Both the position numbers and the translations under genes were made by a program. A stretch of DNA of 23,017 bases, taken from assembly GCA_004561555.1 (NCBI GenBank), contig SFVH01000042.1, positions 1 to 23,017 on the forward strand. The letters are read 5' to 3'. The notes beneath the pieces were generated by a model, which saw nothing but the letters and a program-made list of their open reading frames with translations, was not told the DNA's origin and searched no databases. Shown piece by piece: positions 7,096 to 15,730 of the stretch. Numbering within the stretch: position 1 is the stretch's first letter; each line of letters begins with the position of its first letter. Source of the stretch: a bacterium (lineage in GTDB: Bacteria; Bacteroidota; Bacteroidia; Bacteroidales; Muribaculaceae).

Positions 7096-8127
7096 ATGGC
7101 TCAACCGAAGATTCTCATCATCTACACCGGCGGAACAATAGGAATGATTGAAAACCCGGTGACCAAGTCGCTCCAGCCGTTCGACTTCACGCATCTTATC
7201 GATAATGTGCCAAAAATCAAGAAGTTGAACTACGAAATCCACAACATACAGTTTCATCCTCCCATCGACTCGTCGAATATGAATCCTGACCATTGGGTGG
7301 AGATAGCACAAAGCATAGAGGAAAACTATGCCAACTACGACGGCTTTGTTGTGCTTCACGGCACCGACACAATGGCTTATACAGCCTCTGCTCTGAGCTT
7401 TATGCTCGAAAATCTTCATAAACCGGTGATAATCACCGGCTCACAGCTGCCTATAGGCGAGGTGCGCACCGACGGCGAAGAAAACCTAATCACGGCGCTA
7501 CAAATAGCCGCAGCCCGCGACAAAGACGGCGAGCCGATGATACAAGAGGTGGCTATTCTGTTTGAAGATTACCTTTGGCGCGGTAACCGAAGTACAAAGA
7601 TGAGTGCCGACTACTTTAATGCATTCAAGAGCAACAACTTCCCCTTCTTGGCACGCATCGGCTTAGGCATACACTTCCATAAAGAAGCTTTGTGGCGACA
7701 GAAAGCCCACCGCCCTCTGAAGGTGCAGACGGAAATGGATCGCAACGTGATGTTTATCCATCTCTTCCCGGGCATCACCGAGCAGACCTTGCAATATCTC
7801 ACCAACACACCCGGTATCAAAGGTATTGTGCTGAAAACCTACGGCGCCGGCAATGCTCTTACCGACAAGTGGTTTGTCGACCTTATGCGAGCCGCTGTCA
7901 AGCGAGGTGTTGTCGTGGTCAATGTGTCACAATGTGTGAACGGAGGCGTTAATTCCGAGCGATATATGACGGGCAACGCACTGTCGGCAGCCGGAGTGAT
8001 GAGTGGATATGATATGACTTCGGAAGCCGCAATCACCAAACTGATGTATCTTTTTGGGATGGGGTTAAGTGCAGACGAGGTGAAAAAATATCTCCACTGC
8101 TCGCTTTGCGGTGAAATCACGATATAG
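7096..8127 (+). CDS. ansA: Type I (cytoplasmic) L-asparaginase
   Basis: A 343-residue enzyme hydrolysing L-asparagine to aspartate and ammonia. The first catalytic threonine is Thr14 in YTGGTIGM (10-17). The second triad is Thr90 and Asp91 in HGTDTMAYT (88-96), with the lysine in RGNRSTKMS (Lys168). No signal peptide is present, and the length fits the cytoplasmic AnsA type rather than the periplasmic type II. The start at 7096 (MAQPKILIIYTGG) matches the usual N-terminus and lies downstream of the promoter; the frame is open 87 bp further upstream. It has no operon partner. Confidence 0.94.
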   Translation: MAQPKILIIYTGGTIGMIENPVTKSLQPFDFTHLIDNVPKIKKLNYEIHNIQFHPPIDSSNMNPDHWVEIAQSIEENYANYDGFVVLHGTDTMAYTASALSFMLENLHKPVIITGSQLPIGEVRTDGEENLITALQIAAARDKDGEPMIQEVAILFEDYLWRGNRSTKMSADYFNAFKSNNFPFLARIGLGIHFHKEALWRQKAHRPLKVQTEMDRNVMFIHLFPGITEQTLQYLTNTPGIKGIVLKTYGAGNALTDKWFVDLMRAAVKRGVVVVNVSQCVNGGVNSERYMTGNALSAAGVMSGYDMTSEAAITKLMYLFGMGLSADEVKKYLHCSLCGEITI

Positions 8128-8143
8128 CCCCCCGGGCACAGTA

Positions 8144-8170
8144 TTTGTTTATGTCGGTGACATAAACAAA
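8144..8170 (+). repeat. Perfect 12-bp inverted repeat after ansA
   Basis: TTTGTTTATGTC (8144-8155), a 3-base centre, then GACATAAACAAA (8159-8170). It starts 16 bp after the ansA stop, so it may end that transcript, but neither strand has a T-run after it. An operator for the pckA region, 130-160 bp downstream, is the other option. Confidence 0.75.
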
Positions 8171-8275
8171 AATGCGACTTTAATCGTTTAGATAGCGGTA
8201 AATAATCGTAAAAACCGAGCGGATTTACACTAATTTTTAAATAATTATAAATACGGAAAAATTTCACTATTGATA

Positions 8276-8305
8276 TTGTCGTATCAAAAAAAATTCGTAA
8301 ATTTG
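8276..8305 (+). promoter_or_regulatory. Promoter of pckA
   Basis: TTG (8276-8278), a 19-bp spacer and TAAATTTG (8298-8305). Transcription is expected near 8311, giving a 54-nt, A-rich leader. The 8128-8364 gap otherwise holds only the palindrome at 8144-8170 and AT-rich sequence. Confidence 0.7.
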
Positions 8306-8364
8306 CGGAGATTTTCAAGGAAAGAAAATATATTAAATATTCACATCAATAATTCAAAACAACA

Positions 8365-9969
8365 ATGAGCAATCTTGATTTGAAAAAATACGGTATCGAA
8401 GGAACCGTAGAAGTATTGCACAACCCGTCGTACGACGAATTGTACAAAGAGGAAACCCTCCCGGGTCTTGAAGGCTTTGAGAAGGGTCAAGTGACTGAAC
8501 TCGGAGCTGTAAACGTGATGACCGGCATCTACACCGGACGTTCGCCTAAAGACAAATTCCTCGTAAAAGATGCAACAAGCGAAAACACCGTATGGTGGAC
8601 TTCTGAAGAATATAAAAACGACAACAAGCCTGTGACTCCCGCCACTTGGGATGTGCTTAAGGACCTTGCAATGAAGGAACTTTCCAACAAGAAACTTTAT
8701 GTCGTAGACTGCTACTGCGGTGCAAATGCTGCCACTCGCTTGAAAGTGCGCTTCATCATGGAAGTGGCTTGGCAAGCTCACTTTGTGACCAATATGTTTA
8801 TCCGTCCTACTGCTGAAGAGCTTAAGAATTTTGAGCCTGACTTCGTGGTTTACAACGCATCGAAGGCTAAAGTGGAAAACTACAAAGAACTTGGTCTCAA
8901 CTCAGAAACCGCTGTAGTGTTTAACCTCACTACTAAGGAGCAAGTAATCATCAACACCTGGTATGGTGGCGAAATGAAGAAAGGTATGTTCTCAATGATG
9001 AACTACTTCAACCCGCTTCGCGGCATCGCTTCAATGCACTGCTCTGCCAACACCAACAAGGAAGGCACCGACTCAGCAGTATTCTTCGGTCTCTCCGGTA
9101 CCGGTAAGACTACTCTTTCTACCGACCCAAAACGTCTCCTTATCGGTGACGACGAGCACGGCTGGGACGACGAAGGTATATTCAACTACGAAGGTGGTTG
9201 CTATGCTAAGGTTATCAACCTCGACAAAGAAAGCGAGCCCGACATCTACAACGCAATTAAGCGCGATGCTCTCTTGGAGAACGTAACCGTAGCTGAAGAC
9301 GGTAAGATTGACTTTGCTGATAAGAGCGTTACCGAAAACACTCGCGTGTCTTATCCTATCTATCACATTGACAACATCGTTAAGCCCATCAGCAAGGGTC
9401 CGCACGCTCACCAAGTGATTTTCCTTTCTGCTGACGCTTTCGGTGTATTGCCTCCGGTATCAATCCTCAACTCAGAGCAAACAAAATACTACTTCCTCTC
9501 CGGTTTTACTGCTAAGCTCGCAGGTACAGAGCGTGGCATCACCGAGCCTACTCCTACATTCTCCGCTTGCTTCGGTGCAGCGTTCTTGACGCTCCACCCG
9601 ACAAAATATGCTGAGGAACTCGTGAAGAGAATGGAAAAGGTTGGTGCAAAGGCTTACTTGGTGAACACCGGTTGGAACGGCACCGGCAAGCGTATCTCAA
9701 TCCGCGACACTCGCGGCATTATCGACGCTATCCTTGACGGTTCTATTGATAAGGCTCCTACAAAAACTATCCCGTATTTCGACTTCGTAGTGCCTACCGA
9801 ACTCCCGGGTGTTGACAAAAACATCCTTGACCCGCGCGACACTTACGACTGCGCTTGCAAATGGGAAGAAAAAGCTAAAGACCTTGCTCAACGCTTCATC
9901 AAAAACTTCTCTAAGTTTGAAGGCAACGAAGCAGGTAAGGCTCTCGTAGCTGCCGGCCCGAAGTTGTAA
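8365..9969 (+). CDS. pckA: Phosphoenolpyruvate carboxykinase (ATP)
   Basis: A 534-residue cytoplasmic enzyme that interconverts oxaloacetate + ATP and PEP + CO2 + ADP. In succinate-producing gut Bacteroidales it is believed to run mainly in the carboxylating direction. Visible motifs: substrate loop TGRSPKDKF (57-65), the P-loop GLSGTGKTT (242-250), and the metal/nucleotide loop GDDEHGWDDEG (261-271). Full length for the family. Codon choice is strongly biased (AAC, CTC, GAC and similar), as expected for an abundant protein. It stands alone between its own promoter and terminator. Confidence 0.97.
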   Translation: MSNLDLKKYGIEGTVEVLHNPSYDELYKEETLPGLEGFEKGQVTELGAVNVMTGIYTGRSPKDKFLVKDATSENTVWWTSEEYKNDNKPVTPATWDVLKDLAMKELSNKKLYVVDCYCGANAATRLKVRFIMEVAWQAHFVTNMFIRPTAEELKNFEPDFVVYNASKAKVENYKELGLNSETAVVFNLTTKEQVIINTWYGGEMKKGMFSMMNYFNPLRGIASMHCSANTNKEGTDSAVFFGLSGTGKTTLSTDPKRLLIGDDEHGWDDEGIFNYEGGCYAKVINLDKESEPDIYNAIKRDALLENVTVAEDGKIDFADKSVTENTRVSYPIYHIDNIVKPISKGPHAHQVIFLSADAFGVLPPVSILNSEQTKYYFLSGFTAKLAGTERGITEPTPTFSACFGAAFLTLHPTKYAEELVKRMEKVGAKAYLVNTGWNGTGKRISIRDTRGIIDAILDGSIDKAPTKTIPYFDFVVPTELPGVDKNILDPRDTYDCACKWEEKAKDLAQRFIKNFSKFEGNEAGKALVAAGPKL

Positions 9970-10020
9970 TAGACAACTAACTTTTATGACTATATCAGCC
10001 GTTATAGCGGCAATACATTT

Positions 10021-10054
10021 CAAAAGAGCATCGCATTTGTGCGGTGCTCTTTTG
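10021..10054 (+). terminator. Terminator hairpin after pckA
   Basis: A 15-bp stem (10021-10035 with 10040-10054, one G-U pair) closes a 4-base loop. The four T belong to the stem's 3' arm and are followed by GATTTGG. It lies 52 bp after the stop. Confidence 0.8.
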
Positions 10055-10162
10055 ATTTGGATATCGTTGATAAGAAAACCAACCCACTTCCTTTGTCTGC
10101 CAAAAATGTTTGATAATAGCAAATAAATCAAAGCGGTGGTAGAAAAATTGCAGAGATTTTAT

Positions 10163-10170
10163 TATTTTTG
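10163..10170 (+). promoter_or_regulatory. Possible -7 box for the leucine-rich-repeat gene
   Basis: TATTTTTG (10163-10170) fits the Bacteroidetes -7 consensus 18 bp before the ATG, but no TTTG lies at the expected distance upstream. The rest of the 10055-10162 gap shows nothing I can name. Confidence 0.4.
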
Positions 10171-10188
10171 CAAGATAAATTACTGATT

Positions 10189-11544
10189 ATGAAAAAACAA
10201 ATCACAACATCGGCAATAGCGTTAATGCTAATTTGTGCATCCCATTCGGCTTCAGCCGCAACAACAGTCATCACTCTCTCCGGCAATCTGTCGGCACGCG
10301 ACTTGGCGGAGAATAGTGACCTAAAGACTGCTCACACCATTGACCTGTCGGAGGCTGCAATCGTGGAATATTCCGACAAAGAGCCGATAGTGGGCAACTA
10401 TACTTATTATCCGGCTGACGAGCTTCCAAAATACTGCTTTATGGGCATCGCTGCCGAAACTATCATCCTCCCTTCTTCCATTAAGGTTGTCGGTGAAGGG
10501 GCTTTTGCCGGTTGTGAGAACCTTAAAAGCATCGTTATTCCCTCTGCCGTGACCGAAATTGACAGTTATGCCTTCTCCGGCTGTAAGAGTCTCGCTACAG
10601 TGGGTGGCGGCGAAAACATTATCACTATCGGCGACTACGCTTTCAGTGGCAACACTTCCCTCACTTCTCTTCCGTGTTTTGCAAAGGTAGAGAGCATCGG
10701 TGGCTATGCTTTCAAGGGTTGTACGTCGCTTGGCAGCGTGCCGTTTTCGGTCACTACTTCAGCCATTGGTGAAGGCGCCTTTAAAGGTTGTCCGATAGCG
10801 AGCATCGACCTTGGTGGGTGCAACAATTTGAAAGTGATTGGTGCATGGGCTTTTGCCGACAACTCCGCTCTTACGGAAGTGTATCTGCCCTCCGGGCTTA
10901 CCTCGCTCGGTGATGGCGCATTTTTCTATTCCACTGCTCTTCAGTCGGTGGTATTTCCCGAAGGCTTGGCAAAGATTAATGATTATGCATTTATGGGTGG
11001 CTCTCTTATTAGCGAAGCCACACTCCCTGAGGGCTTGGAATCAATCGGTAACTATGCTTTCAGTGATTGGGGGGCTATCGGCACCATATCCCTGCCTTCA
11101 ACTCTCACTACTATCGGCGAACGCGCAATGCGCAATTGGACCTCCCTCTCCTCAATGACCTGCGACGCTACGGTGCCACCCACATTGGGCGACAATGTGT
11201 GGGAAGGGGTGTCGAAAGACCGCGTGACGCTCAACGTGCCTGTTACGAGCGAAGCCTTATATAAGTCAGCCGAACAGTGGTGTGACTTCTTCAACTCTTC
11301 GTCGACCGAACAATTATCTTCGAAACTACTTACAGCGACTATCAACGGAGATGTGCTAACGCTCAAGTCGTCGCTTGAAATAACATCGGTGATGCTCTAC
11401 GATATGAGTGGCATTCTGCTGACAATGCAACTGCCGATGGCATTGCAAGCTCAATTGTCGCTTGCCAACTACAGTGCTCGCAACTATGTTGTGAGATGTA
11501 CCTTCGGCGACAACAATGTGGAAATCATCAAAATAGCGCGCTAA
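10189..11544 (+). CDS. Secreted BspA-like leucine-rich-repeat protein with T9SS-like C-terminal tail
   Basis: A 451-residue exported protein. Residues 1-23 are a signal peptide ending in ASA. From about 94 to 325 there are some ten LRR_5/BspA-type repeats of about 23 residues, each with a core such as IGDYAFSGC. The last unit is followed by the VPVTSEALYKSAEQW segment that often closes BspA repeats. The C-terminal 65 residues (SVMLYDMSGILL ... NYVVRCTFGDNNVEIIKIAR region) resemble a type IX secretion sorting domain. That would send the protein through the outer membrane, with removal or anchoring of the tail. BspA-like proteins mediate adhesion to host or other bacteria; the ligand here is unknown. 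The start at 10189 is chosen for the signal peptide. It is 4 bp from trmB, an odd partner for a surface protein. Confidence 0.85.
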   Translation: MKKQITTSAIALMLICASHSASAATTVITLSGNLSARDLAENSDLKTAHTIDLSEAAIVEYSDKEPIVGNYTYYPADELPKYCFMGIAAETIILPSSIKVVGEGAFAGCENLKSIVIPSAVTEIDSYAFSGCKSLATVGGGENIITIGDYAFSGNTSLTSLPCFAKVESIGGYAFKGCTSLGSVPFSVTTSAIGEGAFKGCPIASIDLGGCNNLKVIGAWAFADNSALTEVYLPSGLTSLGDGAFFYSTALQSVVFPEGLAKINDYAFMGGSLISEATLPEGLESIGNYAFSDWGAIGTISLPSTLTTIGERAMRNWTSLSSMTCDATVPPTLGDNVWEGVSKDRVTLNVPVTSEALYKSAEQWCDFFNSSSTEQLSSKLLTATINGDVLTLKSSLEITSVMLYDMSGILLTMQLPMALQAQLSLANYSARNYVVRCTFGDNNVEIIKIAR

Positions 11545-11548
11545 GGTA

Positions 11549-12310
11549 ATGGGTAAAAATAAATTGAAGAAATTCGGGGAAATGGAAACGTTCCCCAATG
11601 TGTTTCAATATCCGTTTGCCGTATTGCAACAACATCCTTTTCCTCTAAAAGGAAAGTGGAACAGCGATTTTTTCCACAATGACAATCCTATCGTGCTCGA
11701 ATTAGGCTGTGGTAAGGGTGAATATGCAGTGGGCTTGGCAAAGAAATTTCCCAATCGCAACTTCATAGGTGTGGACATCAAGGGGGCGAGGATGTGGACC
11801 GGTGCCAAGCAAAGTGTCGAAGAGGGTATTCTCAATGTGGCATTTTTGCGCACAAGCATCGAGTTGATAGCATCGTTTTTTGCGCCTTCGGAAGTGAGCG
11901 AAATATGGATTACTTTCCCCGACCCGCAGATGAAAAAGGTGTCAAAGCGGCTCACATCTACCCGTTTTATGAATCTCTATCGGCACATCTTATGTCCCAA
12001 TGGCATTATCCATCTCAAAAGCGATAGCCCATTTCTCTACACCTACACCAAAGCGATGGTGGAGCTCAATCGTCAGGAGAAAGTGGTGGATACTGACGAC
12101 CTCTATCATAGCAATCTTGCCGATGACATCCTCGAAATACGCACATTCTATGAGCGTCAATGGCTTGCTCGCGGCTTGACAATAAAATATATCAGCTGGC
12201 ATCTTGATAGCACCACAACTCTTCAAGAGCCGGATATAGAAATAGAAAAAGACACCTATCGAAGTTTCTCGCGAGGCTATCTCGAAACAGATGTTCGATT
12301 TTCCGAATAA
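11549..12310 (+). CDS. trmB: tRNA (guanine-N7-)-methyltransferase
   Basis: A 253-residue SAM-dependent enzyme that forms m7G46 in the tRNA variable loop. The SAM motif I is LELGCGKGEYA (50-60) followed by the acidic GVDIKG (74-79). The family signature ITFPDPQMKKVSKR (121-134) and the HLKSDS segment (155-160) with its catalytic-region Asp are in place. The 35-residue lead (YPFAVLQQHPF) is also typical of Bacteroidetes TrmB. It starts 4 bp after the LRR gene stop, and an Mrp-type ATPase begins 22 bp after its end, so it is probably part of that transcript. No Shine-Dalgarno site is seen. Confidence 0.94.
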   Translation: MGKNKLKKFGEMETFPNVFQYPFAVLQQHPFPLKGKWNSDFFHNDNPIVLELGCGKGEYAVGLAKKFPNRNFIGVDIKGARMWTGAKQSVEEGILNVAFLRTSIELIASFFAPSEVSEIWITFPDPQMKKVSKRLTSTRFMNLYRHILCPNGIIHLKSDSPFLYTYTKAMVELNRQEKVVDTDDLYHSNLADDILEIRTFYERQWLARGLTIKYISWHLDSTTTLQEPDIEIEKDTYRSFSRGYLETDVRFSE

Positions 12311-12332
12311 TACCACAAAATATCAAATACAT

Positions 12333-13433
12333 ATGGAAGAAAGACTATATCCCTCACTTATCCTTGACGCACTGAAAAATGTGCGCTATCCGGGCACCGG
12401 TAAAAATCTCGTGGAAAGCGATATGGTGGCGGACGACATTCGTATCGATGGTATGACGGTGTCGTTGAGCTTGGTTTTTGATAAGCCTACCGACCCGTTT
12501 ATCAAGTCGGTGGTGAAAGCTGCTGAAACGGCTATCAAAACTTTTGCCAGCGAAAATGCCGAGCCTCGCATTGCCGTCGTTTCACGCACTGTAACGCCCA
12601 AAGTAGAGAAACTGTTGCCGGGGGTGAAAAACATCATCGGTGTGTCGTCGGGAAAAGGCGGTGTGGGTAAATCCACTGTGGCAAGTAATCTCGCTGTGGC
12701 TCTCGCACAAAAGGGATACAAGGTGGGGCTGCTTGATGCCGATATCTTTGGCCCGTCGATACCCAAAATGTTTGGTGTGGAAGACGAGCCTGTCTATATG
12801 GATGAGGTAGATGGCAGACATCTAATTGCTCCTGTGGAGAAATATGGCGTCAAACTCCTCTCGATAGGCTTTCTTGTTGATAAAGATAATGCGGTGTTGT
12901 GGCGTGGAGGGATGGCAAGCAATGCTCTTAAGCAACTCATCAGCGATGCCAACTGGGGCGACCTCGATTATTTTGTGATTGATATGCCTCCGGGCACCAG
13001 CGATATCCATCTCACTCTTGTGCAGACGCTCGCCATCACCGGTGCTATCGTGGTTAGCACTCCGCAGGAAGTGGCTCTCGCCGACGCTCGCAAAGGTATC
13101 AGCATGTTTCGCAGCGATAAGGTCAATGTGCCGGTGCTCGGTATCGTCGAGAATATGGCATGGTTCACTCCCGCCAATCATCCCGATGAGAAATATTTTA
13201 TCTTCGGAAACGGCGGTGGAAAGCGTCTTGCTGAAGCAATCCACACGCAACTGTTGGCACAAATACCCTTAGTGGCCGGCATTTGTGATGCCGGTGATGA
13301 TGGCAGACCGGCCGTGCTCAACAACACTGTCTCTGCTGCCGCTTTTGCCTCTCTTGCTGATAAAGCCGTTGAAGCCATCGAGAAGCGAAATCAAGAATTG
13401 CCACCGACTCACAAAGTAGAGCTCCAACATTAA
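12333..13433 (+). CDS. mrp: Mrp/ApbC-type P-loop ATPase, iron-sulfur cluster carrier
   Basis: A 366-residue protein. Residues 1-85 form a MIP18/DUF59-like domain, and a Mrp/NBP35 ATPase follows. The deviant Walker A is SSGKGGVGKST (105-115), DADIFGPS is at 135-142, the switch region DMPPGTSD at 217-224, and STPQEVALADARKG at 242-255. Family members carry or insert Fe-S clusters as dimers. The CxxC that binds the cluster in many members, expected just after ENMAWF (273-278), is missing: the sequence there is TPANHPDEKY. I recall this variant in other Bacteroidetes, so it is probably not damage. The frame extends to 12291 inside trmB, but family N-termini and position favour 12333. trmB and this gene appear co-transcribed. 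Confidence 0.9.
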   Translation: MEERLYPSLILDALKNVRYPGTGKNLVESDMVADDIRIDGMTVSLSLVFDKPTDPFIKSVVKAAETAIKTFASENAEPRIAVVSRTVTPKVEKLLPGVKNIIGVSSGKGGVGKSTVASNLAVALAQKGYKVGLLDADIFGPSIPKMFGVEDEPVYMDEVDGRHLIAPVEKYGVKLLSIGFLVDKDNAVLWRGGMASNALKQLISDANWGDLDYFVIDMPPGTSDIHLTLVQTLAITGAIVVSTPQEVALADARKGISMFRSDKVNVPVLGIVENMAWFTPANHPDEKYFIFGNGGGKRLAEAIHTQLLAQIPLVAGICDAGDDGRPAVLNNTVSAAAFASLADKAVEAIEKRNQELPPTHKVELQH

Positions 13434-13477
13434 TGTTATTTATTAAGTTTGGGTATAAAATTTGCTCATCTGATATA

Positions 13478-13485
13478 TATCTTTG
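13478..13485 (+). promoter_or_regulatory. Probable -7 box for the bcp-recA transcript
   Basis: TATCTTTG (13478-13485) lies 21 bp before the bcp ATG. TTTG sequences at 13448-13451 and 13461-13464 stand at poor distances (26 and 13 bp), so the -33 element is unclear. Confidence 0.5.
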
Positions 13486-13506
13486 CAGTAACAAAAACGA
13501 ATAATT

Positions 13507-13959
13507 ATGAATATAGGAGACAAAATACCGGAAATCCTCGGCATTGATGCCGAAGGTAAGGAAGTGAGAGCCTCTGAGTATGCAGGCAGGAAAGTGATAA
13601 TCTATTTTTATCCAAAAGACAACACTCCGGGGTGTACTGCTGAAGCATGTAGCCTCCGTGACGGATATGCCGACTTGAAAGCTATGGGTTATGAGATAAT
13701 TGGTGTAAGCAAAGACAGCAGTGCAAGCCATGCTAAGTTTGCCGCCAAACATTCTCTGCCGTTCCGCCTCATTGCCGACACCGATACCACCCTTAATCAG
13801 GCTTTTGGAGTGTGGCAGCTGAAGAAGATGTGCGGTCGCGAGAGTATGGGCACCGTGCGCACCACGTTTATCATTAATGAAAATGGTGTGGTCACTGATA
13901 TTATCAAGAAAGTGGATACGAAGCAGAGCGCAAAGCAAATTATCGATTTAAAAAAATAA
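13507..13959 (+). CDS. bcp: Thioredoxin-dependent peroxiredoxin, BCP type
   Basis: A 150-residue cytoplasmic peroxidase reducing H2O2 and organic hydroperoxides. The active-site motif NTPGCTAEAC (39-48) holds the peroxidatic Cys43 and, five residues on, Cys48, the resolving cysteine position of the atypical two-Cys BCP subgroup. The conserved arginine is in VRTTF (Arg118). Length is normal. recA starts 18 bp after its stop, so an oxidant-defence gene and the main recombinase share a transcript, a pairing I recall from other Bacteroidales. Confidence 0.93.
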   Translation: MNIGDKIPEILGIDAEGKEVRASEYAGRKVIIYFYPKDNTPGCTAEACSLRDGYADLKAMGYEIIGVSKDSSASHAKFAAKHSLPFRLIADTDTTLNQAFGVWQLKKMCGRESMGTVRTTFIINENGVVTDIIKKVDTKQSAKQIIDLKK

Positions 13960-13977
13960 CCGACAAACCACGATATT

Positions 13978-15036
13978 ATGGAAAAAAATGACAAAATGCC
14001 GGCAGTAAACACTGAAAAACTTAAAGCGTTGCAAAATGCTATGTCGAAGATTGAAAAAGACTTCGGACGTGGTGCTATTATGAAACTCGGCGATGAAGAT
14101 ATAGAAAACATCGATGTTATCCCATCGGGAATCATCGGATTGGATAGCGCATTGGGGGTCGGGGGATATCCTCGTGGACGTATTATAGAAATCTATGGCC
14201 CGGAGTCATCGGGTAAGACAACTCTCGCAATCCTCGCCATCGCTCAAGCTCAGCGTCAAGGGGGCATTGCGGCAATCATCGATGCCGAGCATGCCTTTGA
14301 CCGCTTCTATGCTGAGAAGTTGGGTGTTGATGTGACAAACCTTTGGATTTCACAGCCCGACAATGGTGAACAAGCTCTCGAAATTGCCGACCAGCTCATC
14401 CGCTCTTCTGCAATCGATATCATTGTTATTGACTCTGTGGCAGCCCTCACCCCAAAGGCTGAAATCGAAGGTGAGATGGGAGAAAAGCAAATGGGATTGC
14501 AAGCGCGCTTGATGTCGCAAGCATTGCGCAAGCTCACCGCTACTATCTCCAAGACAAACACCACTTGTATATTTATCAACCAATTACGCGACAAAATCGG
14601 TGTGATGTGGGGCTCTCCCGAAACAACTACCGGTGGTAATGCCTTGAAATTTTACGCTTCAGTGCGCATCGACATACGCCGCACCAGTGCTATCAAGAAT
14701 GGCGAAGAGGTACTCGGCTATCAAACTAAAGTGAAGGTGGTGAAAAACAAGGTGGCTCCTCCTTTCAGAAAATGCGAATTTGAGATGCTCTTTGGCGAAG
14801 GTGTGTCGCATTCGGGTGAAATCCTTGACCTCGGTGTAAATCTCGGACTAATAGTCAAGAGCGGCTCATGGTTTTCTTATGAAGGGTCGAAACTCGGACA
14901 GGGTCGCGATGCCGTGAAGCGCATCATTGCCGACAATCCTGAATTGGCTGAGGAGTTGGAAGCAAAAATCAAAGAAAAATTATTTCACAAAGATGCTCCT
15001 AAAGAAGACGTGAAAGAAGCATCGGCTGAAGGATAA
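13978..15036 (+). CDS. recA: RecA recombinase
   Basis: A 352-residue strand-exchange protein and LexA co-protease. Walker A GPESSGKT (74-81), catalytic Glu104 in DAEHAFD, the Walker B strand IIVIDSVAAL (148-157), loop L1 EIEGEMGEKQMG (162-173), loop L2 within MWGSPETTTGGNALKFY, and the C-terminal domain with its acidic tail (KEDVKEASAEG) are all present. Normal length and no intein. It is preceded by bcp (18 bp) and followed by the damaged proC (22 bp). I see no clear LexA-type operator upstream of bcp. Confidence 0.98.
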   Translation: MEKNDKMPAVNTEKLKALQNAMSKIEKDFGRGAIMKLGDEDIENIDVIPSGIIGLDSALGVGGYPRGRIIEIYGPESSGKTTLAILAIAQAQRQGGIAAIIDAEHAFDRFYAEKLGVDVTNLWISQPDNGEQALEIADQLIRSSAIDIIVIDSVAALTPKAEIEGEMGEKQMGLQARLMSQALRKLTATISKTNTTCIFINQLRDKIGVMWGSPETTTGGNALKFYASVRIDIRRTSAIKNGEEVLGYQTKVKVVKNKVAPPFRKCEFEMLFGEGVSHSGEILDLGVNLGLIVKSGSWFSYEGSKLGQGRDAVKRIIADNPELAEELEAKIKEKLFHKDAPKEDVKEASAEG

Positions 15037-15058
15037 TAACAAAACTAATCACTGACTT

Positions 15059-15719
15059 ATGAAAATAGCAATCATAGGTTGCGGCAATATGGGCGGCGCC
15101 ATCGCAAGAGGGCTTGCCGCCGATGCTGCTTTTATGAGTAACAACACCATTGCCGTGAGTAATCCATCTTTGGGCAAACTTCAGGCAATGCCGTCAATTG
15201 TTGCCACTACGACATCCAACAGCGAAGTGGTTGCCGATGCCGACATCGTGATGATAGCTGTCAAGCCGTGGCTTGTAGACCGTGTGGCTTCTGAAATAAA
15301 CCAACACTTGAAGAGGCGAAAGTATGACGGCTGTGGCTCACAATAATGCCTCTGTGGAGCAGCAAACTGCCATCATCGCCATTTTCGACCGCTTGGGAAA
15401 AGCGGTAATGGTAGAAGAGCGACTGATGGGAGCCGCAACGGCTCTCGGCTCTTGTGGCACGGCATACGCTTTGCGTTACATCAGAGCCGCTATGGAAGCC
15501 GGGGTGGAATTGGGTCTTTATCCCTCGCAAGCTCAGAGCATTGTGGCGCAAACGGTGAAGGGTGCGGCTTGTCTCCTTATCGAAGGTGGTAATCATCCCG
15601 AACAAGAGATTGATAAGGTCACCACGCCGGGAGGTATTACAATCAAAGGGCTTAACCGCATGGAAGCCCTCGGGTTTTCTTCTGCTGTAATAGAAGGCAT
15701 CAAAGCCTCCGCAAAATAA
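15059..15719 (+). pseudogene. proC: Pyrroline-5-carboxylate reductase, broken by an internal deletion and frameshift
   Basis: An intact enzyme would reduce pyrroline-5-carboxylate to proline. The first part (15059-15346 in its own frame) has the NAD(P)-binding GCGNMGGAIA and AVKPWLVDRVASEI. The second part (from about 15312, one frame over, to 15719) resumes with GESMTAVAHNNAS and carries the C-terminal dimer/active region (SCGTAYALRYIRAAMEAG, TTPGGITIKGLNRME). Between them the roughly 40-50 residues that normally hold the VSIAAG strand and RxMPNTP motif are absent, and a TGA (15309-15311) blocks the second frame from reading upstream. The whole locus spans about 220 codons against the usual 260-270. 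A simple one-base error would not explain the lost motifs, so a real deletion or a collapsed assembly is inferred. Confidence 0.85.
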
Positions 15720-15730
15720 ATAAACCTATC

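Noticed and set aside
12291..12332. Start of the Mrp ATPase inside trmB.
   Set aside because: The extra 14 residues are unlike family N-termini; the ATG at 12333 gives the normal start.
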